Source: Anaerolineae bacterium
GTDB lineage: Bacteria > Chloroflexota > Anaerolineae > Aggregatilineales > J027
Reading direction: 5' to 3'
DNA length: 64,000 bases
Assembly (NCBI GenBank): GCA_019913005.1
Contig: JAIOHL010000328.1
Span: 22,143-86,142 of the forward strand
Position numbers and translations under genes: made by a program. Below are positions 9,386 to 19,385 of the stretch, one piece after another. The notes under the pieces were generated by a model. That model worked only from the letters and a program-made list of their open reading frames with translations. It was not told the DNA's origin and ran no database searches. How positions within the stretch are numbered: position 1 is the first letter of the stretch; every line of letters starts with the position of its first letter.

Positions 9386-11977
9386 TCATTCTTCGGGATA
9401 CTGCTCATAGCCGTTATTGCCATTGTCACTGAATTCCGCATCATCGAACAGACCCAGCATGGCAGGTTCGGGCGATTCGCTGACAAAACCATTGTCCTCA
9501 ATCACATCGGCGTTTTCAACGCTGGAGATAGTCGCAGTTTTCTTAGTAATCGGCGGTTCGACCAATCCCAACCCGCTGATATGTTCACCAATGCCGGGTG
9601 AGAAAAACAGTTCCCCACGAAAATCGCGTTTGTAGAGGGGCGCTTTGTTGGTATCTACCAGCACGGTGCGTCCGTGAGTGGTAGTGATGATGCTCATCAT
9701 GCCCGGTTCGATGACTGCCGCCCCCGCCAGCAGTGATTCTTGCCCCTTGAGACCCTTGTAGGTTCGCACGCCGCCACCCGCACGGCCTTGCACCGGGTAA
9801 TCGGCTAGTTCGGTGCGTTTGCCGCGACCATCTACCGCCAACACCAAGACTTCTTTGCCGGGTCGGGCTACGCCTGCCCCCACCACAAAATCCTCTTCGC
9901 TGCGAAGTTTGATGCCGCGCATCCCACCCGCCGCAAGACCCGTTGGGCGGACTTCATCCACCTTAAAGCGAATGGCTTGGGCTTCGTGCGTCACCAATAC
10001 CATCTCGTCATCATCTTCAACCACATCCACCCGAATCAGGTGGTCGCCTGCTTCCACATCAAACACACTGAAACTGTCGGCCCGCATCCCCGGCAAATCT
10101 TCCAATCGCAGACGTTTTACTTCGCCGTGATAGGTGCTAAAGAAGGCATACCCCTCGTTGACGGTAGGCGGCAGGCTCAACATGCTGACGACAGTGTGCG
10201 ATTCCTTGAGGGCAGATAGACGGTAGAAAAATTCTCCCGCCGCGGGTTCCGCCGCTTGGGGTAATTGAGACACGGGCAGGGTTGCCACCAAGCCTTCAGG
10301 AGTAAATAGGTAGAGCGTGTCAGCCGTCGTCGCACTGACAACCAACGCTGGATAATCGTCGGCATTGGCAGGAATGGGGGCCAGTTCGTGTTGGAAGGTG
10401 CGACTGAGGCGGCCCATTTGTGTCAGTGTGACATAAGTGGCCTCTTGGGGCACGAGCAAGTCCCCTGCCCGAATATTGGTCGGGGCATCACCCACAATCA
10501 CTGTGCGGCGGTGATCCGCATATTCTTTGCGGAGGTCCAGCAACTCCCGTTTGACCTCTACCCGCATCAATTTCGCGCTCGAAAGCAGCATCCGCAAATC
10601 TTGGATGAGTTTGACCAGCGCATCATATTCATCCTTGAGCAGTTTGCGTTCCAATTGGGCCAAACGACGTAGACGCATATCCAAAATGGCGGTGGCCTGT
10701 GCTTCTGACAATTTAAAGGTTTCCCGCAAATTGCGACGGGCCGTTTCGGGCGTGCGGGATTTACGAATGACCTCAATCACATGGTCAATATCATCCAACG
10801 CGATAAGCAACCCCTGTACGATATGGGCACGGGCTTCGGCTTGCGCTAGGTCATATTCGCTGCGACGGCGGATCACTTCGAGGCGGTGTTCGACGAAGAT
10901 ACGCAGGGACTGCTTGAGGGTTAGAGTACGGGGTTCACCATCCACCAACGACAGCATAATGATGCTGAAGGTACTTTGGAGGGGGGTATATTTGAATAAT
11001 TCCGCCAACACATCGGCAGGGTCAGCAGCCCGCGAAACTTCAATCACAATGCGCAAGCCCTGACGATCCGATTCATCACGCAAATCCGCCATGCCCTCGA
11101 CTTTGCCCGTCTGGGCCAATTCCGCGATACGTTCAAGTAAGGCGTTTTTGTTGATCTGGAAGGGGATTTCGGTGACGATAATCCGGCTGCGTCCCCGGCC
11201 CAACTCTTCAAGGTGGACTTTGGCGCGAACGATGACCTTGCCGCGCCCGGTGGCATATGCCGAAACGAGCATATCTTCATCATCATCGCGGCCTTTGGTG
11301 TAGACCAGACCGCCTGTCGGGAAATCTGGCCCTTTGATAAACTGCATCAAATCCGTGACCGAGATGTCGTTTAGTTGCTCCCAATTGTCAAGCATATACA
11401 TGATGGCATCACACACCTCACCCAAATTATGCGGCGGGATGCTGGTACTCATGCCAACCGCAATCCCCGATGAGCCGTTTACCAATAGGTTAGGCAAGCT
11501 GGCAGGGAGGACAATCGGTTCTTGTAATGAGCCATCAAAATTATCGGTGAAATCAACCGTGTTTTTGCCAATGTCGTCTAATAAACGAGTCCCTAAGGCC
11601 GCCATACGTGCTTCGGTATAACGCATCGCCGCCGCCGCATCACCGTCAATCGAGCCAAAATTGCCCTGTCCATCTACCAATTCGTAGCGCATGGAAAAAT
11701 CTTGGGCCATGCGTACCATCGCTTCGTAGACGGACACATCACCATGCGGGTGATATTTCCCCAAGACCTCGCCGACGATACGGGCACTCTTGCGATATTC
11801 CGAGGTGGCGGTAGAACCCATGTTGTGCATGGCATAGAGTATCCGCCGATGGACGGGTTTTAGGCCATCCCGCGCATCCGGCAAGGCACGCGACACAATT
11901 ACGCTCATGGCGTAATCCAGATAGGCGTCGCGCATTTCTTCGTTGATATTTCGCTGTCGAACCAGACCTGTTTCCAT
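9386..11977 (-). CDS. gyrA: Type IIA topoisomerase subunit A (GyrA/ParC family)
   Basis: The 863-residue product has the breakage-reunion domain with catalytic Tyr120 (AMRYTEARM), a coiled coil, and a C-terminal beta-pinwheel from about residue 510. The N-terminal half is strongly GyrA-like ([19 protein letters not shown]). However, where the canonical GyrA box (QRRGGKG) should lie in the first blade, near residues 528-540, the sequence reads [15 protein letters not shown] weak box-like QGRAGGGV appears only at 730, in a late blade. That makes supercoiling ability doubtful and topoisomerase IV-like function possible. QRDR positions equivalent to E. coli Ser83/Asp87 are Val81/Glu85. Two promoters and a LexA-like box lie upstream. 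The C-terminal ~30 residues are acidic. Confidence 0.9.
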   Translation of the reverse strand: METGLVRQRNINEEMRDAYLDYAMSVIVSRALPDARDGLKPVHRRILYAMHNMGSTATSEYRKSARIVGEVLGKYHPHGDVSVYEAMVRMAQDFSMRYELVDGQGNFGSIDGDAAAAMRYTEARMAALGTRLLDDIGKNTVDFTDNFDGSLQEPIVLPASLPNLLVNGSSGIAVGMSTSIPPHNLGEVCDAIMYMLDNWEQLNDISVTDLMQFIKGPDFPTGGLVYTKGRDDDEDMLVSAYATGRGKVIVRAKVHLEELGRGRSRIIVTEIPFQINKNALLERIAELAQTGKVEGMADLRDESDRQGLRIVIEVSRAADPADVLAELFKYTPLQSTFSIIMLSLVDGEPRTLTLKQSLRIFVEHRLEVIRRRSEYDLAQAEARAHIVQGLLIALDDIDHVIEVIRKSRTPETARRNLRETFKLSEAQATAILDMRLRRLAQLERKLLKDEYDALVKLIQDLRMLLSSAKLMRVEVKRELLDLRKEYADHRRTVIVGDAPTNIRAGDLLVPQEATYVTLTQMGRLSRTFQHELAPIPANADDYPALVVSATTADTLYLFTPEGLVATLPVSQLPQAAEPAAGEFFYRLSALKESHTVVSMLSLPPTVNEGYAFFSTYHGEVKRLRLEDLPGMRADSFSVFDVEAGDHLIRVDVVEDDDEMVLVTHEAQAIRFKVDEVRPTGLAAGGMRGIKLRSEEDFVVGAGVARPGKEVLVLAVDGRGKRTELADYPVQGRAGGGVRTYKGLKGQESLLAGAAVIEPGMMSIITTTHGRTVLVDTNKAPLYKRDFRGELFFSPGIGEHISGLGLVEPPITKKTATISSVENADVIEDNGFVSESPEPAMLGLFDDAEFSDNGNNGYEQYPEE

Positions 11978-12042
11978 TCAAAAACCCCTCGTGCCGCGCT
12001 GATAAATACGCTGGGTTCGCATCAAATCCCCAAAATGGGGCA

Positions 12043-12072
12043 ACTATACGCGATATGAAGATGATTTGTCAA
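12043..12072 (-). promoter_or_regulatory. Proximal promoter (P2) of the gyrA-type gene
   Basis: Reading the minus strand, TTGACA (12067-12072), an 18-base spacer, then TATAGT (12043-12048). It lies about 65 bases before the start codon and downstream of the LexA-like box. Confidence 0.65.
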
Positions 12073-12085
12073 ACACCCATCGTGA

Positions 12086-12101
12086 TAGAACGAGTGTTCT
12101 T
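12086..12101. promoter_or_regulatory. LexA-like SOS box upstream of the gyrA-type gene
   Basis: The sequence AGAAC-GAGT-GTTCT has perfect 5-bp arms around 4 bases and fits the GAAC-N4-GTTC LexA operator known from Gram-positive bacteria. It begins two bases downstream of the -10 box of the distal promoter, the same arrangement as at recA. Confidence 0.7.
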
Positions 12102-12102
12102 T

Positions 12103-12131
12103 ATTTTACCATAATCGCTTAAATTAGCCAA
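12103..12131 (-). promoter_or_regulatory. Distal promoter (P1) of the gyrA-type gene, overlapped by the SOS box
   Basis: On the minus strand, TTGGCT (12126-12131), 17 bases, TAAAAT (12103-12108). The LexA-like box covers the expected transcription start, so LexA binding would block this promoter but perhaps not P2. Confidence 0.55.
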
Positions 12132-12172
12132 GTTAAATCTGGATGAAAACTATGGGAAAATTAATGGGGATT

Positions 12173-12604
12173 CTAGCTCTTGGATTTCCCGCGCCTGCCT
12201 GCTCGCTTGTTGGGTTTCTTATATAACCATTTGCGGATGGGTCGAGTGCTGTTCTGGACAAATGAAATAATCATTGCCAAGCCAAGAAATCCAATTAGAA
12301 GAGCCGAAACCAACCCACAGAATAAGCCAAAATCAAGATCAGTGAGTTCGGTCATAGAATCATATACGATTCCGACAGGCAGAACCACAAACATCAGCCC
12401 AAATGTGAGAAGGAAAAGCAGCACCAATGGGTTTTGAACTCGTAGAGTTCCTGTCAGCAAGCGCTGAAGAAACATCCCTTCCATCCGGGCATATTCTCTT
12501 GAAGAGTCAAATGGATCAAGCCCAGTTTGACGGCCTCGATTGCGATAGCCAACTTCGCCGGGATTATAAGTACGGGGTTTGGGGGTATACGTTTTTTTGG
12601 GCAT
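12173..12604 (-). CDS. Hypothetical two-helix membrane protein
   Basis: A 143-residue protein that I do not recognise. The first ~55 residues are polar and basic (PKKTYTPKPRTYNPG). Two hydrophobic segments lie at about 58-80 (NPLVLLFLLTFGLMFVVLPVG) and 90-115, separated by a short acidic loop, and the tail is very basic (KKPNKRAGRRGKSKS). The positive-inside rule puts both termini in the cytoplasm. It lies between rpoC and the gyrA-type gene on the same strand, with a terminator before it (12662) and promoters after it, so it is probably a single-gene unit. ATG at 12604. Confidence 0.65.
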   Translation of the reverse strand: MPKKTYTPKPRTYNPGEVGYRNRGRQTGLDPFDSSREYARMEGMFLQRLLTGTLRVQNPLVLLFLLTFGLMFVVLPVGIVYDSMTELTDLDFGLFCGLVSALLIGFLGLAMIISFVQNSTRPIRKWLYKKPNKRAGRRGKSKS

Positions 12605-12661
12605 ATGTTTTATAAACCCATTAATTGAGTGATAATTCTATTATATGAAATAAAAACATAA

Positions 12662-12693
12662 GGACGCAGCCCCCAAAAATTGAGGCTACGTCC
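12662..12693 (-). terminator. Terminator of rpoC
   Basis: A 10-bp stem, GGACGTAGCC/GGCTGCGTCC on the minus strand with one mismatch, is followed by TTATGTTTTTA. It lies just downstream of the rpoC stop. Confidence 0.8.
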
Positions 12694-12730
12694 CTGTGAA
12701 TTTACTTAGATCGAGGGTTGGCTTGGTCTT

Positions 12731-15700
12731 TTAGTCCTCACCGTAGGGGTCGGAGTCGAGTTCGGCTTCTTCTTCCTCGAAGTCCACTTCAACCTCTTCG
12801 TCCTCTTCCTCAAATTCGCCTTCAGCGTCGTCGTCTACATCAAGGGCCAGAGCGCCGTCTACAAAGTCGCCATCTTCTTCGTCGTAGTCGTACTCATCCT
12901 CGTACTCATCCTCGGCCTCATCCGCCGCCAATGCGCCTTGCTCGGCAAGGTCAATGGTCGGGGCAATGATGTCGCGGTCTTTATAGGTATGGAACCCTGT
13001 ACCCGCCGGGATGAGCTTCCCGATGATGACGTTTTCCTTTAGACCAAACAGGCGGTCAACTTTGCCTTCAATCGCTGCCCCGGCCAACACTTTGATGGTG
13101 TGTTGGAAGCTGGCGGCGCTGAGGAAGCTGTCCGTGCTGAGGGCAGCTTTGGTGATACCCAGCAGGACTGGAACACCCGCAGCAGGCTCCTTGCCCTCCC
13201 CCAACAGACGATCATTCATGTTCAGCAGAGCCAATTTATCAATCAATTCGCCGGGGAGCATTCCGCTGTCCCCGCTGCGGGTGATTTGCACTTTGCTCAA
13301 CATCTTGCGGATCATGATTTCAAAGTGTTTGTCGGCGATGTTCACACCCTGATTACGATAGACATCCTGCAATTCGTTCAACAGATACAATTGCGTGGCA
13401 TCAGCACCCAACACACGCAAAATACGGTGGGGGTTCTTGGAGCCTTCGGTCAACTGCTCACCGGGGGCAACCGTGACACCATCGGCAATGCCTTCGCACA
13501 AGCGGGCGCTAGACGGAATTTCATATTCAACCGTCTCGACTTTCTCGTAACGGATGTAGAGCTTATGGCCCTCGACATGCACCGTACCATTCATGCGGGC
13601 ACGGATTTCACCATCGCCATTGGCTTCGGCAGCAATAATCTGGCCTTCGCGGATATTCGCCTCATCTTCGACCTGCAAATCCCAGCCGATTGGAATGTCA
13701 TGCTCCTCGTTGAAGACCTTGCTATCAATAATGCGGGCGATACGAACATCCCCCTGCTTATCAAAGCGCAGCATCCCACCGATGTCGGTCATGACGGCCT
13801 CGCCTTTAGGATTCTTGCGGGCCTCAAAGATTTCTTCCACGCGCGGCAGACCGCTGGTGATGTCACCGGAGGCTTCTGCCGTACCGCCTGTGTGGAATGT
13901 ACGCAGCGTCAACTGGGTACCGGGTTCACCGATGGATTGGGCAGCGACGATACCAACAGCCTCCCCAATACGCACCAACTCACCACGACCCAAGTCACGG
14001 CCATAGCAGTAAGCACAAATACCGTGAATCAGGGCACAGGTCATGGGGCTGCGAACGTAAATCGTCTCAACATTCGCCTCAACCAATGCGTCCGCCACTT
14101 CCTCGGTAATCATTTCGTTGCGATCAACAATGATCTCGCCCGTGCGAGGGTCAATTGCTGCTCTGGCTGCCAAACGACCTAAGATACGTTCTTGGTAAGA
14201 CTGCCCTGCGATATTCGCTTCGGGCTTATGGCGGTTGTTTTCGTGATGCGGATTCAAAATCCAGATCCCGGCGTGCGTACCGCAGTCTTGGCGGTTCACA
14301 ATCACGTCTTGGGCCACGTCCACCAAACGGCGAGTCATATAACCAGCGTCAGCGGTACGGAGTGCGGTGTCGGCTTGACCTTTACGCGCACCATGTGTAC
14401 TGATGAAGTATTCCAGCGCGGTCAACCCCATACGGAAGTGACTGCGGATGGGCAGGTCAATGATACGGCCAGACGGGTCAGCCATCAGACCACGCATACC
14501 CGCAATCTGAGTGATGGGGCCGAAGCCACCTTTGGTCGAGCCAGAGATCGCCATAACCGCGATGGGGCCAAATGGATCAAGCGTGTTGCGGATAATGTTT
14601 TGCAGCTTATCCTTCGCCATGTTCCAGTTATCAATCGTGCTCTGATACCGTTCTTCTTCGGTGAGCAGACCACGACGCCAGTTACGTTCCGCCTCATTCA
14701 CAGCGCGATCCGCGTTCGCCAAAATTTCTTCACGTTCTTCGGGCACAGTGATGTCGAAAATCGAAATCGTCGTACCGGAGATCGTGGCATAGTGGAAGCC
14801 GAGATTCTTGACCGCATCCACAATGTCGGTGGTGCGATCTGAGCCAAAACGCTGATAAGTGATCGCTACAAGGTCTTGCAACTGTTTCTTGCCAAATGTG
14901 CCCTGCTGGAAGCGCAGTTCATCCGGCAAAATGCGGTTGAAGATGGCACGACCCACTGTACATACTTCGGGTTGGGCAGGCAATGGTATGTCGGGCGAAT
15001 CAAAGTAATTGCCCAACAAAATCGGCGTATGTAACCCGACAATCCCCAATTGATAGAGGGCTTCCACTTCGTCAAGATCAACCACGTGGCGGCGTTCCAT
15101 CAAGTTGGAAACCACGAAGGGGTATTTCTTCTTGTTGATGAGTTGCTGGCCTTCATAGGCGTTGTAGATGATGACATCTACTTCACCATTGACCAGCCCC
15201 TCAAACAGCAGGGTTGTCGCGTCCTTGCCCTTGATGACCTTGCCCAAGTCGTTGACTTCATCGTGATAGACAACAATTTCGTTCCCAAGATCAAGGTTAC
15301 GGGCACGGGTTGTTTTGCTGCCAGCGGTGTTATGCGCCACGCCGATGCGTACACCCGCATTTTCGAGGGTTGACCAATAACGATATTTATCGGCGTCCTC
15401 GTGTTTGCAGATGATTTCAGCGGTGGGATCCATCGTCATATAGTAGATACCCAACACCATGTCTTTGTTGGGACCAACGACGGGCGAACCGTCAGCAGGC
15501 TTCAGCAGGTTGCGGCTGCTCAACATCAATTCGCGTGCTTCCTGAACCGCTTTCTGGCTCAAGGGCACGTGCATCGCCATTTGGTCGCCGTCAAAGTCAG
15601 CATTAAAGGCCGCACAGACCAACGGGTGAATCTGAATCGCCTTGCCTTCCACCAACTGTGGTTCAAATGCTTGAATACCCAAGCGGTGCAGCGTTGGCGC

Positions 15701-17476
15701 ACGATTCAACAACACAGGGCGGTCTTTGATAACTTCTTCCAAGACTTCCCAAACTTCGGGACGTTCGCGCTCAATAATACGTTTCGCACCTTTGACGTTG
15801 CTGGCGTAGTTTTCAGCCACCAGTCGGCCAATGACGAAGGGGCGATAGAGTTCCAGCGCCATCGTCTTGGGCAAACCGCATTGATGCAGTTTGAGGTTGG
15901 GGCCAATTACGATAACCGAGCGGCCTGAATAGTCCACACGTTTACCCAACAGATTACGGCGGAAACGGCCCTTCTTCCCCTTGAGCATATTGCTTAGGGA
16001 TTTCAATTCGCGGCGACCACGACGGCTGAGGGCACGGCCACGCTGCCCATTGTCAATTAAGCTGTCCACAGCCTCTTGGAGCATACGCTTTTCGTTGCGG
16101 ACGATGACATCCGGCGCACCCAATTCCAACAGACGCTTGAGGCGGTTGTTGCGGTTAATCACACGGCGATAGAGATCGTTTAAGTCGCTGGTCGCAAAAC
16201 GACCACCATCCAACTGCACCATCGGGCGCAAATCGGGCGGGATAACAGGCAGTACGGTCAAAATCATCCACTCAGGACGATTATTGCTGACACGCAGGGC
16301 TTCCACAACGCGCAAACGTTGGGTGGCTTTCTTGCGGCGCTGTTTCGAACGAGTGGTACGAACTTCCTGCCACAGTTCTTTGGCGAGCTTGTCCAAATCC
16401 ATATTTTTCAGGATTTCATAGAACGCCTCGGCCCCCATATCGGCCTTAAAGACCTGTCCATATTTGGCCTTGAGGTTGCGATAATCCTGCTCACCCAAAA
16501 ATTGGACGGGTTGCAGATTTTCGAGGTCACGCTTGGTCTTGCTTGCTTTGTCCCGAACATCTTCGAGACGGGCATCATAATCCATGCGCAGAGATTCGAT
16601 CTGATCGGCGGCAGAATTGGTGATTTCGTCTACCTGTGCATCCAAGGATGCCAAATCAGCGGTGCGCTGTTCATCAATTTCAGCCATGATTTCATTCAGG
16701 CGAGCCGTCGCAGCCGCATTCACGAGTTCAAGGTGCTGATTACTAACCTTGTCGCCTTTGCGGACAATGATGGAACCAGCATTGGTAAACTCAATTTCAG
16801 AGTCCAACGCCTTGCCGAGATTCTTTTCAATCTGGGTCTGAATCCGCTGTCCTTCTGCCGTCACCGCTTCAGATAGGCGCTCCTGTTCACGAATATAATG
16901 ATCGTGAATAGCATCAATATCTTGTTGCAGCTTGGATAAGGTCTCATCACGGGTTAACAGAATGCCGTTGACCTGTGTATCCAATTCGCCAATGACCTGT
17001 TCTTCTTGGCGCTGAATTTCCTCAGATAAACGCCCCAATGCCTTGTTACGGGCATCATGGTCAACAGTGGTGATGACATACTGCGCGAAATACAATACTC
17101 GGTCTAGGTCGCGGCGGTTAACATCCAACAATAAGCCAAGATAGCTGGGCACACGACGGGTGTACCACACATGCGCCACCGGGGCAGCCAATTCAATATG
17201 CCCCATACGTTCACGGCGTACTGAAGCGCGGGTGACTTCTACCCCGCACTTATCACAAATGATACCCTTATAGCGGATGTTTTTATATTTACCGCAATAA
17301 CACTGCCAGTCCTTGGTTGGGCCAAAAATCGCCTCACAAAAGAGGCCATCCTTTTCGGGCCGCAGGCGGCGATAGTTGATGGTTTCCGGCTTCGTTACCT
17401 CACCATAAGACCACGACCTGATTTGCTCAGGTGAGGCAAGGCTAATACGCAAAGCACTAAAGTCTTTCGCCTCCAA
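12731..17476 (-). CDS. rpoC: DNA-directed RNA polymerase subunit beta'
   Basis: The 1581-residue catalytic subunit of RNA polymerase. The N-terminal zinc finger uses Cys59, 61, 74 and 77. The catalytic Mg loop [12 protein letters not shown] is at 625-636 with Asp627/629/631, and the bridge-helix and trigger-loop regions are intact. A coiled-coil-rich, Glu/Gln-rich insertion occupies about 145-320, between the zinc-binding domain and the main body, where Thermus-type enzymes also carry extra sequence. The last ~70 residues are hyperacidic (runs of Asp/Glu). The start is TTG at 17476, 8 bases after a perfect AGGAGG. rpoB is not adjacent: upstream lie a 358-base leader and an unrelated GNAT, so rpoC appears to have its own promoter and a structured leader. 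Confidence 0.97.
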   Translation of the reverse strand: MEAKDFSALRISLASPEQIRSWSYGEVTKPETINYRRLRPEKDGLFCEAIFGPTKDWQCYCGKYKNIRYKGIICDKCGVEVTRASVRRERMGHIELAAPVAHVWYTRRVPSYLGLLLDVNRRDLDRVLYFAQYVITTVDHDARNKALGRLSEEIQRQEEQVIGELDTQVNGILLTRDETLSKLQQDIDAIHDHYIREQERLSEAVTAEGQRIQTQIEKNLGKALDSEIEFTNAGSIIVRKGDKVSNQHLELVNAAATARLNEIMAEIDEQRTADLASLDAQVDEITNSAADQIESLRMDYDARLEDVRDKASKTKRDLENLQPVQFLGEQDYRNLKAKYGQVFKADMGAEAFYEILKNMDLDKLAKELWQEVRTTRSKQRRKKATQRLRVVEALRVSNNRPEWMILTVLPVIPPDLRPMVQLDGGRFATSDLNDLYRRVINRNNRLKRLLELGAPDVIVRNEKRMLQEAVDSLIDNGQRGRALSRRGRRELKSLSNMLKGKKGRFRRNLLGKRVDYSGRSVIVIGPNLKLHQCGLPKTMALELYRPFVIGRLVAENYASNVKGAKRIIERERPEVWEVLEEVIKDRPVLLNRAPTLHRLGIQAFEPQLVEGKAIQIHPLVCAAFNADFDGDQMAMHVPLSQKAVQEARELMLSSRNLLKPADGSPVVGPNKDMVLGIYYMTMDPTAEIICKHEDADKYRYWSTLENAGVRIGVAHNTAGSKTTRARNLDLGNEIVVYHDEVNDLGKVIKGKDATTLLFEGLVNGEVDVIIYNAYEGQQLINKKKYPFVVSNLMERRHVVDLDEVEALYQLGIVGLHTPILLGNYFDSPDIPLPAQPEVCTVGRAIFNRILPDELRFQQGTFGKKQLQDLVAITYQRFGSDRTTDIVDAVKNLGFHYATISGTTISIFDITVPEEREEILANADRAVNEAERNWRRGLLTEEERYQSTIDNWNMAKDKLQNIIRNTLDPFGPIAVMAISGSTKGGFGPITQIAGMRGLMADPSGRIIDLPIRSHFRMGLTALEYFISTHGARKGQADTALRTADAGYMTRRLVDVAQDVIVNRQDCGTHAGIWILNPHHENNRHKPEANIAGQSYQERILGRLAARAAIDPRTGEIIVDRNEMITEEVADALVEANVETIYVRSPMTCALIHGICAYCYGRDLGRGELVRIGEAVGIVAAQSIGEPGTQLTLRTFHTGGTAEASGDITSGLPRVEEIFEARKNPKGEAVMTDIGGMLRFDKQGDVRIARIIDSKVFNEEHDIPIGWDLQVEDEANIREGQIIAAEANGDGEIRARMNGTVHVEGHKLYIRYEKVETVEYEIPSSARLCEGIADGVTVAPGEQLTEGSKNPHRILRVLGADATQLYLLNELQDVYRNQGVNIADKHFEIMIRKMLSKVQITRSGDSGMLPGELIDKLALLNMNDRLLGEGKEPAAGVPVLLGITKAALSTDSFLSAASFQHTIKVLAGAAIEGKVDRLFGLKENVIIGKLIPAGTGFHTYKDRDIIAPTIDLAEQGALAADEAEDEYEDEYDYDEEDGDFVDGALALDVDDDAEGEFEEEDEEVEVDFEEEEAELDSDPYGED

Positions 17477-17679
17477 TGGGACGCCCTCCTGAATTAGTGT
17501 AAATACCCTTACGATTGATCACTAAATTCACAAATACTGCCATAACAGTGGATAAGGATGAAGACCGTGCGAGGGAATTGGGTTTTGTCCGGTTTAGCGA
17601 TCATCTGGTCTTCGTGGGCTTGCGACATTTGACGCAGCGGCACAACTTTTCGCATAGTTTAGGGATTCTCTCAGGCAAT

Positions 17680-17716
17680 AAAAAAAGCTCCTAAAGCCTA
17701 ATGGCCTAGTGCCTGA
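17680..17716 (-). terminator. Terminator/attenuator-like hairpin in the rpoC leader
   Basis: On the minus strand, GCACTAGGCC-ATTA-GGCTTTAGGAGC forms an imperfect hairpin (core AGGCC/GGCTT) followed by seven Ts. Outer arms TCAGGCA (17671-17677 on +) and TGCCTGA (17710-17716) form a second perfect 7-bp pairing that spans the hairpin and the T-run. The structure starts about 45 bases after the predicted transcription start. It may be an attenuator, or the terminator of the upstream GNAT gene. Confidence 0.55.
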
Positions 17717-17761
17717 TTTTGTGACCGGACATTCCTCTCATTCATATGTATTGAAACTTAT

Positions 17762-17790
17762 AGTATAGGCCGAATGAAAAAGTATGTCAA
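17762..17790 (-). promoter_or_regulatory. rpoC promoter
   Basis: On the minus strand, TTGACA (17785-17790), exactly 17 bases, TATACT (17762-17767). This is the best sigma-70-type match noted in the window and lies about 285 bases before the rpoC start codon. Confidence 0.8.
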
Positions 17791-17834
17791 GGTTTTTTAA
17801 CGTAGAATTTTGAAATTAGGGAGAGATTTAAACT

Positions 17835-18344
17835 TTATTCTATCCCAACCTGTGAACTACGACGTTCCATCAGCACCACATCCCGCCAGACGCCGTTCAA
17901 CTTTCCCAATCGTTCACGGTAGCCTACTTCACGAAACCCTGCTCTGGCATGTAACTGACGACTGGCAAGGTTTTCTTTCAAAATCCCCGCCTGCAACGTC
18001 CAAAATCCGGCCCCTTCTGAGGCTTGAACGAGATGTTGCAGCAGAGCGAGACCAACCCCCTGCCCTCGATAGGCCTCACCGATATAGATGCTGACCTCGG
18101 CCACCCCACCATAGATACAGCGTCCCGACACGGGCGATAAGGCGGCCCATCCCAGCATGATCTCCTCACGGCAGGCCACCAAACGCGGGGATAGGACATG
18201 ACCGGCGTCCCATATTTTCCATTCTGGCGCATCGGCTTCAAGCGTGGCATTACCAGTCTGGATGCCCTCCAAATAGATGGCACGCACTTGCTCCCAATGT
18301 TCCGGGCACATTGCTTCAATTTGGAACTCAGCGATCATTTTCAA
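17835..18344 (-). CDS. GNAT acetyltransferase, phosphinothricin-acetyltransferase-like
   Basis: The 169-residue product matches the Pat/YncA subgroup in length and motifs: IYLEGIQTGNATLE near the N-terminus, AEVSIYIGEAYRGQGVG as motif A, and SRQLHARAGFREVGYRE as motif B, ending with a VLMERR-type strand. Known members N-acetylate methionine sulfoximine, phosphinothricin or amino acids; the in-vivo substrate here is unknown. The start is TTG at 18344, overlapping the stop of the DsbA-like gene (TTGA overlap), or ATG at 18338. Translational coupling with that gene is therefore likely. Confidence 0.88.
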   Translation of the reverse strand: MKMIAEFQIEAMCPEHWEQVRAIYLEGIQTGNATLEADAPEWKIWDAGHVLSPRLVACREEIMLGWAALSPVSGRCIYGGVAEVSIYIGEAYRGQGVGLALLQHLVQASEGAGFWTLQAGILKENLASRQLHARAGFREVGYRERLGKLNGVWRDVVLMERRSSQVGIE

Positions 18345-19234
18345 CTTGCTCCCGAAATAGTAGATTCATTACTTGGACGTGCGGGTGGTGTAATTCCCAA
18401 AGCCATCAACTGGGTATCAATCTCATCCATAAATAATTCAATCGGTTGGGCGCCAACGATCTCCTTACCATTGATAAAAAAGGTCGGCGTCCCGTTGATG
18501 TCAAAACCATAACCCGCCTGTAAATCAGCTTGAACGTCGTCGTCATAGCGGCCTTCTGTGACGCAGGTGTTATAGGTCTCCATATCGGCCCCAACGATTT
18601 CAGCATAATCCGCCAAAATGGTACTGTCTTCGTTAATCGCCGTTTGATCCTCGGTCAATAGGTCTGTTCGGACATTCGACTGATTGGGCCACAGCAAATC
18701 AGAATATTCCCAATACATCCCTTGCTCATTGACACACAAGGCCGAAAGCGCAATGATCTCCGTAAGGTCGGTGCCAATCACCGGATATTCACGATAGACC
18801 ACCCGTACTAAATCACCATAATGTTCAAGCAACGGTTTAAAAGTCTGTTCATGAAAGTTCGCGCAATAGGGACATAAATAATCAGAAAATTCGACGATGG
18901 TGATCGGTGCATCCACTGGGCCAAGTGTGGGGCTATAATCTGTCAACAAGACTTCGATTGGCACGGGCGTCGCGGTTGGAGGTGCAGTTGGAGCCATCTC
19001 CGTCAATCGTTTGTCTACAGCGACTTGCAAATCCTGATCGCTGACACTATCACTGTCCATGCCAAAAATCAGCATCGCCAGCACAAAACCAAGTCCAAAA
19101 AATATCGCGGCAGTCATCAACAACGCCGGGGTGGTGCTCGGCTGTGGAGGTACCAGATTGGGAACACCGGGACGACCACCAGCTAAATCTACGGGTGGGG
19201 CAGGAGGCAAATTGGGGGTTTGGTTGGATTGCAT
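18341..19234 (-). CDS. Membrane-anchored DsbA-like thioredoxin-fold oxidoreductase
   Basis: A 297-residue protein with a Pro-rich cytoplasmic N-terminus and one transmembrane helix at about 36-58. A linker rich in PT repeats (to ~92) leads to a thioredoxin_4/DsbA-type domain whose redox motif is Cys121-Pro-Tyr-Cys124 after VEFSDYL. The cis-Pro segment is visible as NGTPTFFINGKEI near the C-terminus. It should act outside the membrane in disulfide formation or isomerisation. A VKOR homologue that could reoxidise it is encoded at 32622-33161. It is the first gene of a two-gene minus-strand unit with a GNAT. Confidence 0.9.
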   Translation of the reverse strand: MQSNQTPNLPPAPPVDLAGGRPGVPNLVPPQPSTTPALLMTAAIFFGLGFVLAMLIFGMDSDSVSDQDLQVAVDKRLTEMAPTAPPTATPVPIEVLLTDYSPTLGPVDAPITIVEFSDYLCPYCANFHEQTFKPLLEHYGDLVRVVYREYPVIGTDLTEIIALSALCVNEQGMYWEYSDLLWPNQSNVRTDLLTEDQTAINEDSTILADYAEIVGADMETYNTCVTEGRYDDDVQADLQAGYGFDINGTPTFFINGKEIVGAQPIELFMDEIDTQLMALGITPPARPSNESTISGAS

Positions 19235-19339
19235 TCTCTCTTAATCCTACGTCACAATAAAATACCCGTGTCATTTATACACTATCACACCGCACTTGAC
19301 GCCATCAAAATCGTCAATCTTTCTATACAGAAAACAAAA

Positions 19340-19357
19340 ATGCCCGTTGTGGGGCAT
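19340..19357 (-). terminator. Terminator of recA
   Basis: A 6-bp stem, ATGCCC/GGGCAT on the minus strand, is followed by TTTTTGTTTT. It lies about 30 bases past the recA stop codon. Confidence 0.8.
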
Positions 19358-19385
19358 CTTGATATTTCACGAAATTGAACGCAAA

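Larger units (their letters stand above)
17477..17834 (-). other. rpoC leader region (358 bases without a gene)
   Basis: In minus-strand order it holds a near-consensus promoter (17790-17762), a terminator-like hairpin with a T7 run (17716-17680), about 190 bases without recognisable features, then AGGAGG and the TTG start of rpoC. I find no ORF with a ribosome-binding site that looks like a leader peptide and no riboswitch or ribosomal-protein-binding structure that I recognise. Confidence 0.6.

Noticed and set aside
13100..14182. A 360-codon open frame on the + strand inside rpoC
   Set aside because: It is antisense to a highly conserved part of rpoC, shows no recognisable domain and has no ribosome-binding site; a shadow of codon usage on the other strand.
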